From Psychromonas ingrahamii 37 (lineage in GTDB: Bacteria; Pseudomonadota; Gammaproteobacteria; Enterobacterales; Psychromonadaceae): DNA of 64,000 nt. The notes beneath the pieces are model-generated. The model saw nothing but the letters and a program-made list of their open reading frames with translations, did no database searches and was not told where the DNA came from. The DNA is taken from assembly GCF_000015285.1 (NCBI RefSeq), contig NC_008709.1:3720001-3784000 (forward strand). The letters are read 5' to 3'. A program made the translations under genes and the position numbers. Every line of letters starts with the position of its first letter. The stretch's first letter is position 1. This document shows, in pieces, positions 1 to 9,826 of this stretch.

Positions 1-254
1 AAGCGGTAATACCAGGGCATCGCTGAGTTAGAATTGGTAGCAATATAAGCCACCGTAAAATCATTAACCAGAAACAAATAAGCTAAGATAATAAATGACA
101 AAGCAACAAAAACAAACTGTAAAACAGTTAAAATCTTAGCAGATTCAATGGCACTTTGCTGGTGAGCATAAATCCCATAGAGCGGATAAACGACTTGTAA
201 TAATGAAAACATGCAGGCTATTGCCAGCACAACTTGACCAATTTCAGGTAACAT
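1..254 (-). CDS. ccmF: Cytochrome c haem lyase subunit CcmF, N-terminal part (cut by window edge)
   Basis: About 84 codons are visible on the minus strand, starting at the ATG complementary to 252-254 and beginning MLPEIGQVVLAIA. Two hydrophobic segments follow, as expected for the first membrane helices of CcmF. CcmF is the large inner-membrane protein that receives haem from CcmE and attaches it to apocytochrome c in the System I pathway. The gene starts 20 bp downstream of ccmE, in the usual ccmABCDEF order. The rest lies outside the window, so integrity cannot be judged. Confidence 0.85.
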   Translation of the reverse strand, partial: MLPEIGQVVLAIACMFSLLQVVYPLYGIYAHQQSAIESAKILTVLQFVFVALSFIILAYLFLVNDFTVAYIATNSNSAMPWYYR

Positions 255-274
255 GAAATGTCTTTTCCTTATAG

Positions 275-742
275 TTATTTGTTATTGGCTTTGAAATTAT
301 CCATGCCAACCAGTGCCTCAGAAACTTCCGGGGGCATATACTCTTCGTCATGTTTAGCAAGCACTTCAGAAGCGTTAATTTCTGTGGCATTCAGTAAATT
401 ACCCTGAGCAACAATACCTTGCCCCTCACGGAATAAATCCGGCAAAATACCATCAAAAAAGACAGTCACAATACCACCACCGTTATCCACCAAATCAAAG
501 CTTACTTTTAAACTCTCTGGATTCCGTTTTACTGATCCCTGTACGACCATGCCGCCAATGCGTAAGCGTTGCCCGACTTCGGGTTTTATACCGGTTTCTT
601 TTTTACCTTCAATGATTTCTGTCGGTGTATAAAAAAGATCGATATTTTGCTGTAAAGCAAAAAGAACTAACCCTACTGCCAGTGAGAGGGCAACCGCCAA
701 TAAGGAGGTGATTAACAAACGCTTTTTACGTCTCGGATTCAT
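275..742 (-). CDS. ccmE: Haem chaperone CcmE
   Basis: This 155-residue protein has one N-terminal membrane anchor (about residues 8-30) and a periplasmic OB-fold-like domain. The C-terminal motif [14 protein letters not shown] carries the histidine that binds haem covalently in the CcmE family. CcmE shuttles haem from the CcmABCD module to CcmF on the periplasmic side of the inner membrane. Its start codon overlaps the end of ccmD by 4 bp, which indicates translational coupling. Length is typical for the family. Confidence 0.96.
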   Translation of the reverse strand: MNPRRKKRLLITSLLAVALSLAVGLVLFALQQNIDLFYTPTEIIEGKKETGIKPEVGQRLRIGGMVVQGSVKRNPESLKVSFDLVDNGGGIVTVFFDGILPDLFREGQGIVAQGNLLNATEINASEVLAKHDEEYMPPEVSEALVGMDNFKANNK

Positions 743-945
743 AATGTACCTTTCCTGTTTTTTGCTTTCTTTATTCGCTCTTCACGTGCGATACGCTGAT
801 TGACAGTTTTTAATATTTTTTTTCTTTTTGTTAGGGTATTGAGGATTAAAACAGCTAGCGCTAAAAAAGAGATACCGTAAGCCAACCAAACATAAAAACC
901 GTAGCCCCCCATTGCAAAAAAATCTGCCCATGAATTAAATGCCAT
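739..945 (-). CDS. ccmD: Haem exporter protein CcmD
   Basis: This is a 68-residue protein with a single transmembrane helix (about residues 14-36) and a lysine/arginine-rich cytoplasmic tail. It begins [20 protein letters not shown], and the [12 protein letters not shown] stretch is typical of CcmD. CcmD helps release haem-loaded CcmE from the CcmABC complex. The gene lies between ccmC (1 bp gap) and ccmE (4 bp overlap). The call rests on both the sequence and the position. Confidence 0.93.
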   Translation of the reverse strand: MAFNSWADFFAMGGYGFYVWLAYGISFLALAVLILNTLTKRKKILKTVNQRIAREERIKKAKNRKGTL

Positions 946-946
946 C

Positions 947-1705
947 TTAATTTTTTCCCGTCATTTTAACATTGTTTAACGCTAACTGCCTTACCCAGGG
1001 ACGATGACTTTCACGTGCTAAAATTTCATTTCGAAAGCGCATCAAGGTTAACGCCCCTAATAAAGTCGCAAAAGCTAAAATCATAATCAGTAAGGGCCAT
1101 AACATTTCCAGTGCCATGGATGGTTTGCCAAATTTACTGATAGTTGGCCCCTGATGCAAGGTGTTCCACCACACAACAGAGTAATGAATAATAGGTAAGT
1201 TAATCACTCCCACTAAGGTCAAGATTGAAGCGGCTCTGCCGGCTAATACTTTATCAGAAAATGCATTATATAAAGCAATAATACCTAAATAGATAAACAG
1301 TAATATCAGCTCTGAGGTCAAACGTGCATCCCAAACCCACCATGCCCCCCACATAGGTTTTCCCCATGCAGCACCGGTAAACAGGGCAATAAAAGTAAAC
1401 ACCGCACCCACGGGAGCCATTGCTGCAACGGTCATTTCTGCCAGTCTAATTTGCCACACTAAAGCCACAAAGGCGGCAATAGCCATGCTGGAATACGCCC
1501 CCATCGCCATCATAGCCGCGGGGACATGAATATAAATTATTCGAAAACTATCACCTTGTTGATAATCTGCAGGGGCAAATAACAGTCCCCACAGCAAGCC
1601 AATTATAAATGTAATTATTGTCAGAACAACAAACCAGGGTAATAGTTTGCCCGCTAATTGATAACTCTTTTCAGGTTTTGCATAAGGATGCAGCCATTTC
1701 CACAT
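947..1705 (-). CDS. ccmC: Haem ABC transporter permease CcmC
   Basis: This 252-residue integral membrane protein has six predicted helices. It contains the tryptophan-rich WGAWWVWDARLTS motif of the haem-handling protein family, plus conserved histidines in periplasmic loops (YIHVPAA and IHYSVVWWNTLHQG). CcmC loads haem onto CcmE. It is followed directly by ccmD, and ccmB lies about 70 bp upstream, so it belongs to one ccm operon read on the minus strand. Confidence 0.96.
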   Translation of the reverse strand: MWKWLHPYAKPEKSYQLAGKLLPWFVVLTIITFIIGLLWGLLFAPADYQQGDSFRIIYIHVPAAMMAMGAYSSMAIAAFVALVWQIRLAEMTVAAMAPVGAVFTFIALFTGAAWGKPMWGAWWVWDARLTSELILLFIYLGIIALYNAFSDKVLAGRAASILTLVGVINLPIIHYSVVWWNTLHQGPTISKFGKPSMALEMLWPLLIMILAFATLLGALTLMRFRNEILARESHRPWVRQLALNNVKMTGKN

Positions 1706-1775
1706 AATCTATCTCTATCTGTTTTTGTTAATACTTAGGTTTTAGGTTTTAGGATCAAATAATAAGTGCATATTA

Positions 1776-2444
1776 TCAACTGACGCTGACACGCAATGAT
1801 GCTGCTATTGCAAAAGGCGCTAAAATAATGGCGGTAATTAACATTGCCCCTAATAAAGCTAATAACCCTATATAGGATTGTCCATAGGATGCGGCATCAA
1901 TCGCCATTGTCGAAAAAATTAAAATGGGAATACTAAGCGGGAGCATAATTAAACTCAATAGGATCCCCCCTTTTCTTAAGCCAACTGTCAGTGCAACACC
2001 AATAGCACCAAATAAACTCAAAATGGGCGTACCGATTAAAAGCGTTAAAAATAATGCAAAATAGGTATCAATATCAAGTGATAAAAAAGCCGCCAGTAGC
2101 GGAGAAACCAATAAAAGAGGCAACCCTGTCAGTAACCAGTGAGAAAAAACCTTCGCGCTGACCAGCCACGCAAGCGGAAAAGGGGACAACATCAACTGCT
2201 CTAATGAACCGTCAATAAAATCATCTTTAAATAAGCGCTCAAAGGATAATAAAGCCGCCAATAATGCAGCCACCCAAATAATACCGGGTGCAATGCGCTG
2301 CAGTAAAGCGGGATCTGTACCAATACCTAAGGGGAAGAGCGTGACAACAATAATAAAAAACCAAACCGGATTTAAAATATCACTGCCGTGACGAAAAGCC
2401 CCTTTTAACTCTTTAGCAACGACTTGAAAAAATGCGCTAAACAT
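1776..2444 (-). CDS. ccmB: Haem exporter permease CcmB
   Basis: CcmB is the six-helix permease partner of CcmA. The predicted protein (about 222 residues) begins MFSAFFQVVAKELKGAFRHG and includes LSFERLFKDDFIDGSLEQL, which is typical of CcmB. An upstream in-frame GTG at 2468 is possible, but the ATG at 2444 follows a GGTGA-like ribosome site and gives the expected family length. The start overlaps the end of ccmA by 8 bp, consistent with coupled translation. Confidence 0.93.
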   Translation of the reverse strand: MFSAFFQVVAKELKGAFRHGSDILNPVWFFIIVVTLFPLGIGTDPALLQRIAPGIIWVAALLAALLSFERLFKDDFIDGSLEQLMLSPFPLAWLVSAKVFSHWLLTGLPLLLVSPLLAAFLSLDIDTYFALFLTLLIGTPILSLFGAIGVALTVGLRKGGILLSLIMLPLSIPILIFSTMAIDAASYGQSYIGLLALLGAMLITAIILAPFAIAASLRVSVS

Positions 2445-3075
2445 ATTCTTCACCGGCAGCAACCCCACCTAATTGAATTTTCCGTAACAATGAAGCATCG
2501 AGCCTCAGATCCTGATGTGTAGTGAGGAGAACAATCCCCCCTTTTTCTGCATGCTTTATAAATAAAGACTCCAACACGGCGATACCTGACTTATCAATGG
2601 CGGTAAAAGGTTCATCTAATACCCATAACGGGCATTTATTAATCCATAATCGGGCTAAAGCCACCCGGCGTTGTTGTCCGGCAGAAAGCTGAGCCGTTGT
2701 CACATCTTCATAACCTGCCAACCCAACCTGTGCTAAAACAAACCACAAATCAATATCTTGCTCTGCAGCATGTAACGTCTGAAAAAACTGTAAATTTTCT
2801 AAAGGGGTTAACTCAGGTTTTATACCTGATTTATGACCCAGATATAAAAGCTGCTGGTAAAAAAATTCACGATCTTTATCTATTGAGGAGCCTTGCCAAA
2901 AAATATCACCTGAATACGGCGTGGACAAACCTATTAGCAACCGAAACAGGCTTGTTTTACCTACGCCATTAGGTCCTTCAATCTGCACTATCTCACCCGG
3001 TTTGATGGTAAAGCTTAGATCTTTGAATAAAATACGATCCTCACGGACAACCGTCAGCATTTTGCAGTGCAGCAT
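2437..3075 (-). CDS. ccmA: Haem exporter ATP-binding protein CcmA
   Basis: This 212-residue ABC ATPase has Walker A GPNGVGKTS (near residue 36), signature LSAGQQRR (near residue 130) and Walker B LWVLDEP followed by a switch histidine in TTHQD. CcmA uses ATP to drive release of haem-CcmE from CcmC. It is the first gene of the ccm run in this window. The roughly 220 bp between it and the amtB terminator must hold its promoter, which I did not resolve. Confidence 0.95.
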   Translation of the reverse strand: MLHCKMLTVVREDRILFKDLSFTIKPGEIVQIEGPNGVGKTSLFRLLIGLSTPYSGDIFWQGSSIDKDREFFYQQLLYLGHKSGIKPELTPLENLQFFQTLHAAEQDIDLWFVLAQVGLAGYEDVTTAQLSAGQQRRVALARLWINKCPLWVLDEPFTAIDKSGIAVLESLFIKHAEKGGIVLLTTHQDLRLDASLLRKIQLGGVAAGEEYV

Positions 3076-3242
3076 GAACTTAACCTAATAAATTTAAGGA
3101 TAATATTTGTACAAAGACAATCATTAAGGGGTATTTGAATGCTAACACAGAAGATTATATGAAGTAATAAACATAACAGATTAATATGTACGTTGGTGCT
3201 AGATATCTTTATTCGTGCCTATTTTTAACTTTAGTCAAAACT

Positions 3243-3275
3243 AAAAAAGCCCTGACTTAGTAATAAGGCAGGGCT
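3243..3275 (-). terminator. Intrinsic terminator of glnK-amtB
   Basis: On the minus strand AGCCCTG and CAGGGCT form a stem, followed directly by a run of six T. It lies 22 bp past the amtB stop codon and is correctly oriented to end the glnK-amtB transcript. Confidence 0.85.
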
Positions 3276-3297
3276 AATTAAATGACTTTTTTAGCTG

Positions 3298-4518
3298 TTA
3301 TCGAGCAGTGAACTCCGGATAAGCCTCTACACCACAATCGTGTAAATCCATACCTGTTTCTTCTTCTTCAGCGGTAACACGAACGCCCATAGTGACTTTA
3401 ATAACGCTCCAGACAATCCATGACGCAACAAAGACAAAACCGAAGATAACCGCAGCACCGTATAATTGGGTCGCAAAAGAAGCACCCTCATTATTTAGTG
3501 GCACCACTAATAGACCAAACAGACCACAGACACCATGCACAGATAAGGCACCTACCGGATCATCTAACTTTAATTTATCAAAAGTCAGGATACTGTAAAC
3601 AACGATGATACCTGCAACCGCACCGATACCTGCTGAGAATAGTGGAGTAGGCGATAAAGGATCCGCAGTAATGGCAACTAAGCCTGCTAATGCACCATTT
3701 AAAATCATGGTTAAATCAGCTTTACCCCATTTAAGTTTACTGACTATTAGAGCAGCAATGGCACCTGTTGCTGCCGCCGCATTGGTATTAACAAAAATCA
3801 AACCAACCGCACTGGCATTTTCTGCATTCGACAGTGCTAATTGTGAGCCACCGTTAAAACCAAACCAGCCCATCCATAAAATAAGTGTACCTAATGTTGC
3901 AAGTGGCATGTTTGAACCCGGGATAGGGTGAACTGAACCATTTTTACCAAATTTACCTTTACGTGCACCCAGTAATATAACAGCTGCTAATGCCGCAGCA
4001 GCACCTGCCATATGAACAATACCAGAACCTGCAAAATCACTAAAACCGGCTTCAGCAAGGAAACCACCGCCCCAAGTCCAGTATCCTTCCATTGGGTAAA
4101 TGAAACCTGTTAAAAAGACCGAGAATATTAAGAATGCCCACAATTTCATACGTTCAGCCACTGCGCCAGATACGATTGACATTGCTGTTGCCACAAAAAC
4201 AACTTGGAAGAAGAAATCTGATTCAAGTGAATGGTCAGCACCTTCCGCTTGGATACCTATCAAACTGCCAAATGAAGGTAACCAGCCCCCTGCGCTATTA
4301 TCAACATACATAATGTTATAACCAACCAGCAGGAACATGGTACAAGCGATGGCATATAACACGATGTTTTTAGTTAAAATTTCAGTGGTGTTTTTAGATC
4401 GAACAAGCCCGGCCTCTAACATTGCAAAACCTGCCGCCATCCACATGACTAAGACACCTGATATTAAAAAATAGAAGGTATCGAGCGCAAACCTGAGTTC
4501 TGTTACTGTGTTTTCCAT
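3298..4518 (-). CDS. amtB: Ammonium transporter AmtB
   Basis: This 406-residue Amt/Rh family channel has about 11 membrane helices. The twin pore histidines are visible in SGIVHMAGAAAAL and LSVHGVCGL, and the conserved WTWGGGFL stretch precedes the first. There is no long N-terminal signal peptide. AmtB conducts ammonium into the cytoplasm and is blocked by non-uridylylated GlnK. It lies 33 bp downstream of glnK in the standard operon order, so the nitrogen-control promoter upstream of glnK should drive both. Confidence 0.97.
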   Translation of the reverse strand: MENTVTELRFALDTFYFLISGVLVMWMAAGFAMLEAGLVRSKNTTEILTKNIVLYAIACTMFLLVGYNIMYVDNSAGGWLPSFGSLIGIQAEGADHSLESDFFFQVVFVATAMSIVSGAVAERMKLWAFLIFSVFLTGFIYPMEGYWTWGGGFLAEAGFSDFAGSGIVHMAGAAAALAAVILLGARKGKFGKNGSVHPIPGSNMPLATLGTLILWMGWFGFNGGSQLALSNAENASAVGLIFVNTNAAAATGAIAALIVSKLKWGKADLTMILNGALAGLVAITADPLSPTPLFSAGIGAVAGIIVVYSILTFDKLKLDDPVGALSVHGVCGLFGLLVVPLNNEGASFATQLYGAAVIFGFVFVASWIVWSVIKVTMGVRVTAEEEETGMDLHDCGVEAYPEFTAR

Positions 4519-4551
4519 AATAATTCCTCTTTTTAAAAATTACTTAATAGA

Positions 4552-4944
<393 letters not shown>

Positions 4945-4968
4945 TTATTTTTACCTTTGTTTAAATAT

Positions 4969-4986
4969 AAGCAAATAACATGCCAA
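4969..4986 (-). promoter_or_regulatory. Sigma54 (RpoN) promoter of glnK-amtB
   Basis: The minus strand reads TGGCATGTTATTTGCTT, which matches the -24 GG / -12 GC pattern TGGCAYRNNNNTTGCW exactly. It lies about 80 bp upstream of the glnK ATG. Together with the NtrC dyad 60 bp further upstream it fits a nitrogen-starvation promoter. Confidence 0.85.
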
Positions 4987-5048
4987 AAATAAAAACCTTT
5001 AATATACAATAGGTTAATCATTAGCGTTAATCTTTCCAATCTCAACCA

Positions 5049-5065
5049 TGCACCAAAAAAGTGCA
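5049..5065. promoter_or_regulatory. NtrC-binding dyad upstream of glnK
   Basis: The sequence TGCACCAAAAAAGTGCA is a full match to the NtrC consensus dyad TGCACY-N5-GGTGCA. It sits about 65 bp upstream of the sigma54 -24 element, in the usual enhancer range. A weaker half-site (TGGGCACA) lies nearby at 5079-5086. Confidence 0.8.
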
Positions 5066-5280
5066 ACTATTACGTCTTTGGGCACAAAAATAAATAAGCG
5101 ACTTAAATAACCGCAATCGCTTTATAGACCTTCATATTAATAAAATGAATAGGTGAATGTGACAGCCTGATTTTAAAGCATCCTTGATCTGTAGAAATCA
5201 CTCTTCACCCCTTAGCAAATAAAGGTTGATCTGCTATGATAAGAAAATATTTTTATTCTAATCATTCACAGGTATCTTTC

Positions 5281-6456
5281 ATGAAAAAAATAAGCCTTCT
5301 GGTTACCGCGCTCATTTTCAGCTTTAACCTATTTGCAAACCCAACAATAACGCCAAGTGCACCGGAAATTGGCGCAAAGGGATATCTGCTTATTGATTTT
5401 AATTCAGGAAAAGTACTTTCTGAAAATAATAGTGATGTAAGACTTAATCCAGCCAGCCTTACAAAAATGATGACCAGTTATATCATTGGCCAGGAAATTA
5501 AATCCGGCAACTTATCACCCGACGATAAAGTGACTATTTCCGAAAAGGCGTGGTCAAAAAATTTCCCTGAGTCTTCTAAGATGTTTATTGAAGTGGGTAA
5601 GGAAGTGAGCGTCGCCGACTTAAATCGTGGCATTATCATACAATCAGGTAATGATGCCTGTGTGGCGATGGCTGAATATATCGCCGGTAGTGAAGGTGCC
5701 TTTGCAGATTTAATGAATTCTTGGGCAGCCCAGTTAGGAATGAATAATACGCAATTTAAAAATAGCCACGGTTTAACAGCTGAGGGTCACTACACAACAC
5801 CGCATGATATGGCTATCTTGGCGCAAGCATTAATTAATGATGTGCCCGATGAATACCTTATATACAGTGAAAAATCATTTAAATTTAATGGTATTGATCA
5901 ACCAAATCGTAACGCTTTATTATGGGACAAAAGTTTAGACGTAGATGGTATCAAAACAGGCCATACCAACGAGGCAGGTTACAGCTTGATTTCTTCGGCA
6001 ACCAAAGATGGCATGCGTCTAATCAGTGTAGTAATGGGCACCCGTTCAACTTCTGCACGTCTAACCGAAAGTAAAAAATTACTCAATTGGGGATTCCGCT
6101 TTTTTGAAACGCTGACTCCTTACAATGCTGGCGACCAATTAGCGAATGAAAGAATTTGGATGGGTAGCCAGCCAATGATTCGATTAGGCGTAAAAGATGA
6201 TACGCCTATTACGCTGCCAAGAGGTGAGGCCAAAAATTTAACCGCTAATTTTATTATTGAAAATGAATTGCGCGCCCCCATCCAAAAAGGTGATGTGGTC
6301 GGCAAGGTAAACTATTCAGTGACGGGTCAACAGACAGTGGATGACGAACCGATTGCGACCTACGATCTGATCGCCTTAGAAACCGTGGAAGAAGGTGGTT
6401 TATTTAGTCGCTTGATAGATTATATTAAGTTATTATTTATTGGTTGGTTTAGCTGA
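5281..6456 (+). CDS. dacA: D-alanyl-D-alanine carboxypeptidase (PBP5/6 type)
   Basis: This penicillin-binding protein of about 391 residues trims the terminal D-alanine from peptidoglycan pentapeptides. The N-terminus MKKISLLVTALIFSFNLFA is a signal peptide. The catalytic motifs are SLTK (in NPASLTKMMT), SGN (in IQSGNDA) and KTG (in GIKTGHT). The C-terminal LIDYIKLLFIGWF is the amphipathic membrane anchor of this class. The ATG at 5281 places the signal peptide at the N-terminus; a longer frame from 5236 does not. It heads the dacA-ybeD-lipB-lipA order known from enterobacteria. Confidence 0.95.
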   Translation: MKKISLLVTALIFSFNLFANPTITPSAPEIGAKGYLLIDFNSGKVLSENNSDVRLNPASLTKMMTSYIIGQEIKSGNLSPDDKVTISEKAWSKNFPESSKMFIEVGKEVSVADLNRGIIIQSGNDACVAMAEYIAGSEGAFADLMNSWAAQLGMNNTQFKNSHGLTAEGHYTTPHDMAILAQALINDVPDEYLIYSEKSFKFNGIDQPNRNALLWDKSLDVDGIKTGHTNEAGYSLISSATKDGMRLISVVMGTRSTSARLTESKKLLNWGFRFFETLTPYNAGDQLANERIWMGSQPMIRLGVKDDTPITLPRGEAKNLTANFIIENELRAPIQKGDVVGKVNYSVTGQQTVDDEPIATYDLIALETVEEGGLFSRLIDYIKLLFIGWFS

Positions 6457-6552
6457 TTTTAGCCCCACATTATAATAATAAGTGAGCTTTCTCCTGAGCG
6501 AGTTCGCCATAGAACATAAAAAATTCGATTAACATTGCCCCTGGAGTTTAAA

Positions 6553-6822
6553 ATGGCGTTAAATACCAACTTTGATACCCTATTAGAGTTCCCCTGTTTA
6601 TTTACCTTTAAAATAATGGGGCTTGCTAAACCAGAATTTATGGAGAAAGTGCTTGAGGTGATCCAAAAGCACGCTCCCGGGGATTATGCGCCGACCATAA
6701 AACCCAGTTCAAAGGGCAATTATTGTGCTTTGAGCATTCCTGTGACTGTCACCAGCAAAGACCACATTGAAACGATTTACACTAAGGTGAGCGAACTTGA
6801 ACTTGTTCGCCATATTCTTTAA
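6553..6822 (+). CDS. ybeD: YbeD/DUF493 family small protein
   Basis: This is an 89-residue protein of the DUF493 (YbeD) family with the typical sequence LLEFPCLFTFKIMG near the start and a ferredoxin-like alpha/beta pattern. The ATG at 6553 follows a GGAG ribosome site; the upstream TTG at 6535 is less likely. It lies between dacA and lipB, the same place as in E. coli. The molecular role of the family is not established. Confidence 0.9.
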   Translation: MALNTNFDTLLEFPCLFTFKIMGLAKPEFMEKVLEVIQKHAPGDYAPTIKPSSKGNYCALSIPVTVTSKDHIETIYTKVSELELVRHIL

Positions 6823-6838
6823 CACTAATGGTTACTGA

Positions 6839-7489
6839 ATGAAAACATTGGATACACAGCTTAAATTACGTTACTTAGGTAGACAAGATTACCTAACCTC
6901 GTGGCAGGCAATGAGCGACTTCACTAATCAACGTGATGAAAATACCATCGATGAAATATGGTTAGTCGAGCACCCTGCGGTGTTTACCCAAGGGCTTGCG
7001 GGCAAAGCTGAACACCTGTTAAAGCACAGTGAAATCCCGATCGTGCAAAGCGATCGTGGTGGACAAATCACTTTTCATGCACCCGGACAGTTGGTGGTAT
7101 ACTTACTGATTAACCTTCGCCGCAAAGCGCTTAATGTACGCGCATTAGTCACGGTTATGGAAGACAGCATTATTAATTTATTAGCAGATTATAATGTTAT
7201 CGCAGTGGCTAAACCCGATGCGCCAGGTGTCTATGTTAATGGTAAAAAAATAGCATCACTGGGACTGAAGATTCGCAAAGGCTGTTCTTTCCACGGATTG
7301 GCATTAAATGTTGATATGGATTTATCCCCTTTTTTGCAAATTAATCCCTGTGGTTACGCGGGACTGGAGATGACCCAATGTAAGGCTGAGGGGTTAACGC
7401 TTTCAGTTGACGAACTCGCACCGTTATTGATTGAAAAAATGAATCAACAATTAGACTATTCACATATTGAGAGTTTTCACCATGAGTAA
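6839..7489 (+). CDS. lipB: Lipoyl(octanoyl) transferase LipB
   Basis: LipB moves the octanoyl group from acyl carrier protein to the lipoyl domains of target enzymes. The 216-residue sequence has [18 protein letters not shown], the catalytic lysine region [17 protein letters not shown] and the catalytic cysteine in [12 protein letters not shown]. It ends 8 bp inside lipA, so the two genes are probably translationally coupled. Length is typical. Confidence 0.97.
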   Translation: MKTLDTQLKLRYLGRQDYLTSWQAMSDFTNQRDENTIDEIWLVEHPAVFTQGLAGKAEHLLKHSEIPIVQSDRGGQITFHAPGQLVVYLLINLRRKALNVRALVTVMEDSIINLLADYNVIAVAKPDAPGVYVNGKKIASLGLKIRKGCSFHGLALNVDMDLSPFLQINPCGYAGLEMTQCKAEGLTLSVDELAPLLIEKMNQQLDYSHIESFHHE

Positions 7490-8450
7490 TAAACCAAGTC
7501 AATTAACTGCAGGCAAAAAACTACGCGACGCTGATAAAATGTCTCATATTCCGATTAAAGTTGTCCCTTCGAACAAATCGACGCTATTAAAAAAACCATC
7601 CTGGATGAAAATAAAACTTTCTTCTGACAATACACGCGTCAATGAAATAAAAGCAGCATTACGTAAAAACAACCTTCATTCAGTTTGTGAAGAGGCCTCA
7701 TGCCCAAACCTCAATGAGTGTTTCAATCACGGCACCGCAACTTTTATGATTTTGGGTGATATTTGTACGCGCCGTTGCCCATTTTGTGATGTCGGTCATG
7801 GTAAACCGCTGGCTGTCGATGCCAACGAACCTAAAAAACTGGCTGAAACCATTAAGGATATGAAACTAAAATATGTTGTTATCACCTCGGTGGATCGCGA
7901 TGATCTTCGTGATGGAGGAGCGCAACATTTTGCCGATTGTATCCGTGAAATTCGCTTATTAAACCCAGAGATTAAAATCGAAATTTTAGTGCCTGATTTT
8001 AAAGGCCGTATGGATAAAGCCTTGGCCTGTTTTGAGCAGGATCTGCCTGATGTATTTAATCATAACCTTGAAACAGCACCGCATTTATATAAGCAGGTTC
8101 GACCTGGCGCTGATTATAAATGGTCTTTAAAACTGCTTCAAAAATTCAAAGAGAAACATCCGCATATTCCAACAAAATCAGGTTTAATGGTGGGACTCGG
8201 TGAAACAAATGAAGATATAGAGCAAGTACTTACTGACCTTAGAGCGCATGATGTTAATATGTTAACCCTAGGGCAATACTTACAACCTAGCCTGGACCAT
8301 TTAGCGGTACAGCGTTTTGTTCCGCCCTCAGAGTTTGATGAATTAGGCGTAAAAGCCAAAGCCCTCGGATTTGATCAAGCGGCTTGCGGCCCCTTAGTTC
8401 GCTCCTCATACCATGCGGATTTACAAGCATCTGGCCAGGAAGTGAAATAA
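7482..8450 (+). CDS. lipA: Lipoyl synthase LipA
   Basis: LipA is a radical SAM enzyme that inserts two sulphur atoms into the octanoyl chain. Both iron-sulphur clusters are supported: [12 protein letters not shown] (auxiliary cluster, CX4CX5C) and CTRRCPFC (radical SAM, CX3CX2C). The C-terminal RSSYHAD motif is also present. The ATG at 7482 overlaps the lipB stop. An upstream in-frame codon at 7467 is less likely because it would extend further into lipB. Confidence 0.97.
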   Translation: MSNKPSQLTAGKKLRDADKMSHIPIKVVPSNKSTLLKKPSWMKIKLSSDNTRVNEIKAALRKNNLHSVCEEASCPNLNECFNHGTATFMILGDICTRRCPFCDVGHGKPLAVDANEPKKLAETIKDMKLKYVVITSVDRDDLRDGGAQHFADCIREIRLLNPEIKIEILVPDFKGRMDKALACFEQDLPDVFNHNLETAPHLYKQVRPGADYKWSLKLLQKFKEKHPHIPTKSGLMVGLGETNEDIEQVLTDLRAHDVNMLTLGQYLQPSLDHLAVQRFVPPSEFDELGVKAKALGFDQAACGPLVRSSYHADLQASGQEVK

Positions 8451-8466
8451 AATTACCCACGCCACT

Positions 8467-8495
8467 AGGAAAAGCGCATTGAATGCGCTTTTCCT
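8467..8495 (+). terminator. Hairpin after lipA
   Basis: A long perfect stem (AGGAAAAGCGCATT / AATGCGCTTTTCCT) begins 16 bp after the lipA stop. Only a weak T tract lies in its 3' arm, so it is a probable rather than textbook intrinsic terminator. Confidence 0.65.
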
Positions 8496-8569
8496 GTTAT
8501 ATACGGCGCCTTTTTATCACCTTCCGCGTAAGACAACAATATACCGCCATTTATTGAGGCAAGAAAATA

Positions 8570-9580
8570 TTGCACCCACCACAGAATCAATCTCAAGATC
8601 AAGCAAGCAATGGCTTACAACAACTTGAAAAAAAAATGCAAAGCATTATTGCCCCCTCCCCATTGCAGAAAATTGAACATCCTTTATTAGATTTTTGGCA
8701 GTTAACCCTGTCGGTTAAAAGAGATGATCTTTTACATCCGGCAATATCTGGGAATAAATGGCGGAAATTAAAGTACAACTTATTGGAGGCGCGCAGACAA
8801 CAAGTTGATCATATTATTAGTTTTGGCGGTGCTTATTCAAACCATATTCATGCACTTGCTGCTGCAGGATTTTATTTTGGTTTTAAAACCACTGCCATTA
8901 TCCGTGGAGAGAGTTGGTATGCAAATAACCCCACACTAAAACAAGCCTTAGCATGGGGAATGGAGTTACAATTTGTGACTCGCCAGGAATATAAACAAAG
9001 AGCAGAGCCTGCCTACCTGCAATCTTTACAGAGCGCCTATCCGAACGCTTTTATTGTGCCCGAAGGGGGCAGCAACCGATTTGCCCTACGCGGGGTAATA
9101 GAAGCGCTACAGGAAATTCAACAACAAGCAAGTGTTACTGTTGATCATATTATAACGGCCACCGGCAGTGGCAGTACGTTAGCAGGACTGGTTGCAGGCA
9201 TAGCACAATCGCAACGACAACCGAAAGTAACAGGTATTGCCGTGTTAAAAAATGCACACTATCTTAATCAAGAAATAGCCTTACTATTGCAACAGGCCAA
9301 GATCAACAATAAGAATAACTGGCGCTTACAAACAGAATTTCACCATGGGGGTTATGCCAAAGTACCGCTTGAATTAAACCATTTTTGTGAGCAGTTTAGC
9401 CTGCAAACGGGCATTCCCGTTGAACCTATTTACACAGGCAAAATGTTTTATGGCTTATTTAAACTTATCGAACAAGGCTATTTTAACCGAGGCGAACATA
9501 TCGTTGCCCTGCACACTGGCGGTCTGCAGGGGTTAGACGGATTAAAAGAGAACAGGAAAGAGAGAACAGATCTGACTTAA
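8570..9580 (+). CDS. PLP-dependent ACC deaminase / D-cysteine desulfhydrase family protein
   Basis: This protein of up to 336 residues belongs to the fold-type II PLP enzymes. It contains VKRDDLLHPAISGNKWRKLKYNL, with the PLP lysine in the SGNKWRKLK region, SFGGAYSNHIHALA, and the glycine loop TATGSGSTLAGLV. Related proteins are annotated as 1-aminocyclopropane-1-carboxylate deaminase or D-cysteine desulfhydrase, and substrate cannot be told from sequence alone. The start may be the TTG at 8570, after a GAGG ribosome site, or the ATG at 8636. It stands alone between the lipA and rsmC transcription units. Confidence 0.8.
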   Translation: MHPPQNQSQDQASNGLQQLEKKMQSIIAPSPLQKIEHPLLDFWQLTLSVKRDDLLHPAISGNKWRKLKYNLLEARRQQVDHIISFGGAYSNHIHALAAAGFYFGFKTTAIIRGESWYANNPTLKQALAWGMELQFVTRQEYKQRAEPAYLQSLQSAYPNAFIVPEGGSNRFALRGVIEALQEIQQQASVTVDHIITATGSGSTLAGLVAGIAQSQRQPKVTGIAVLKNAHYLNQEIALLLQQAKINNKNNWRLQTEFHHGGYAKVPLELNHFCEQFSLQTGIPVEPIYTGKMFYGLFKLIEQGYFNRGEHIVALHTGGLQGLDGLKENRKERTDLT

Positions 9581-9826
9581 GTGTAACCCGCTAGATTTTA
9601 ATTTAATTTGGATATATAAAGAGCCGCTACAGGTGTTTGTAGAGCAGGCCTGTTGGGATAATTTTAGCGGTTATAATTCTAAATTTATCTCTTAACCATT
9701 AAAAATGACATTCTGCGGGTGAGAAATATAAAAATAACAATATAATGCGCGCATCCATTAATATCAACTTACCCATTAATATGAACTTACTCCGATTTTG
9801 AGTAGAGTTAACAACAGGAAAACCCA

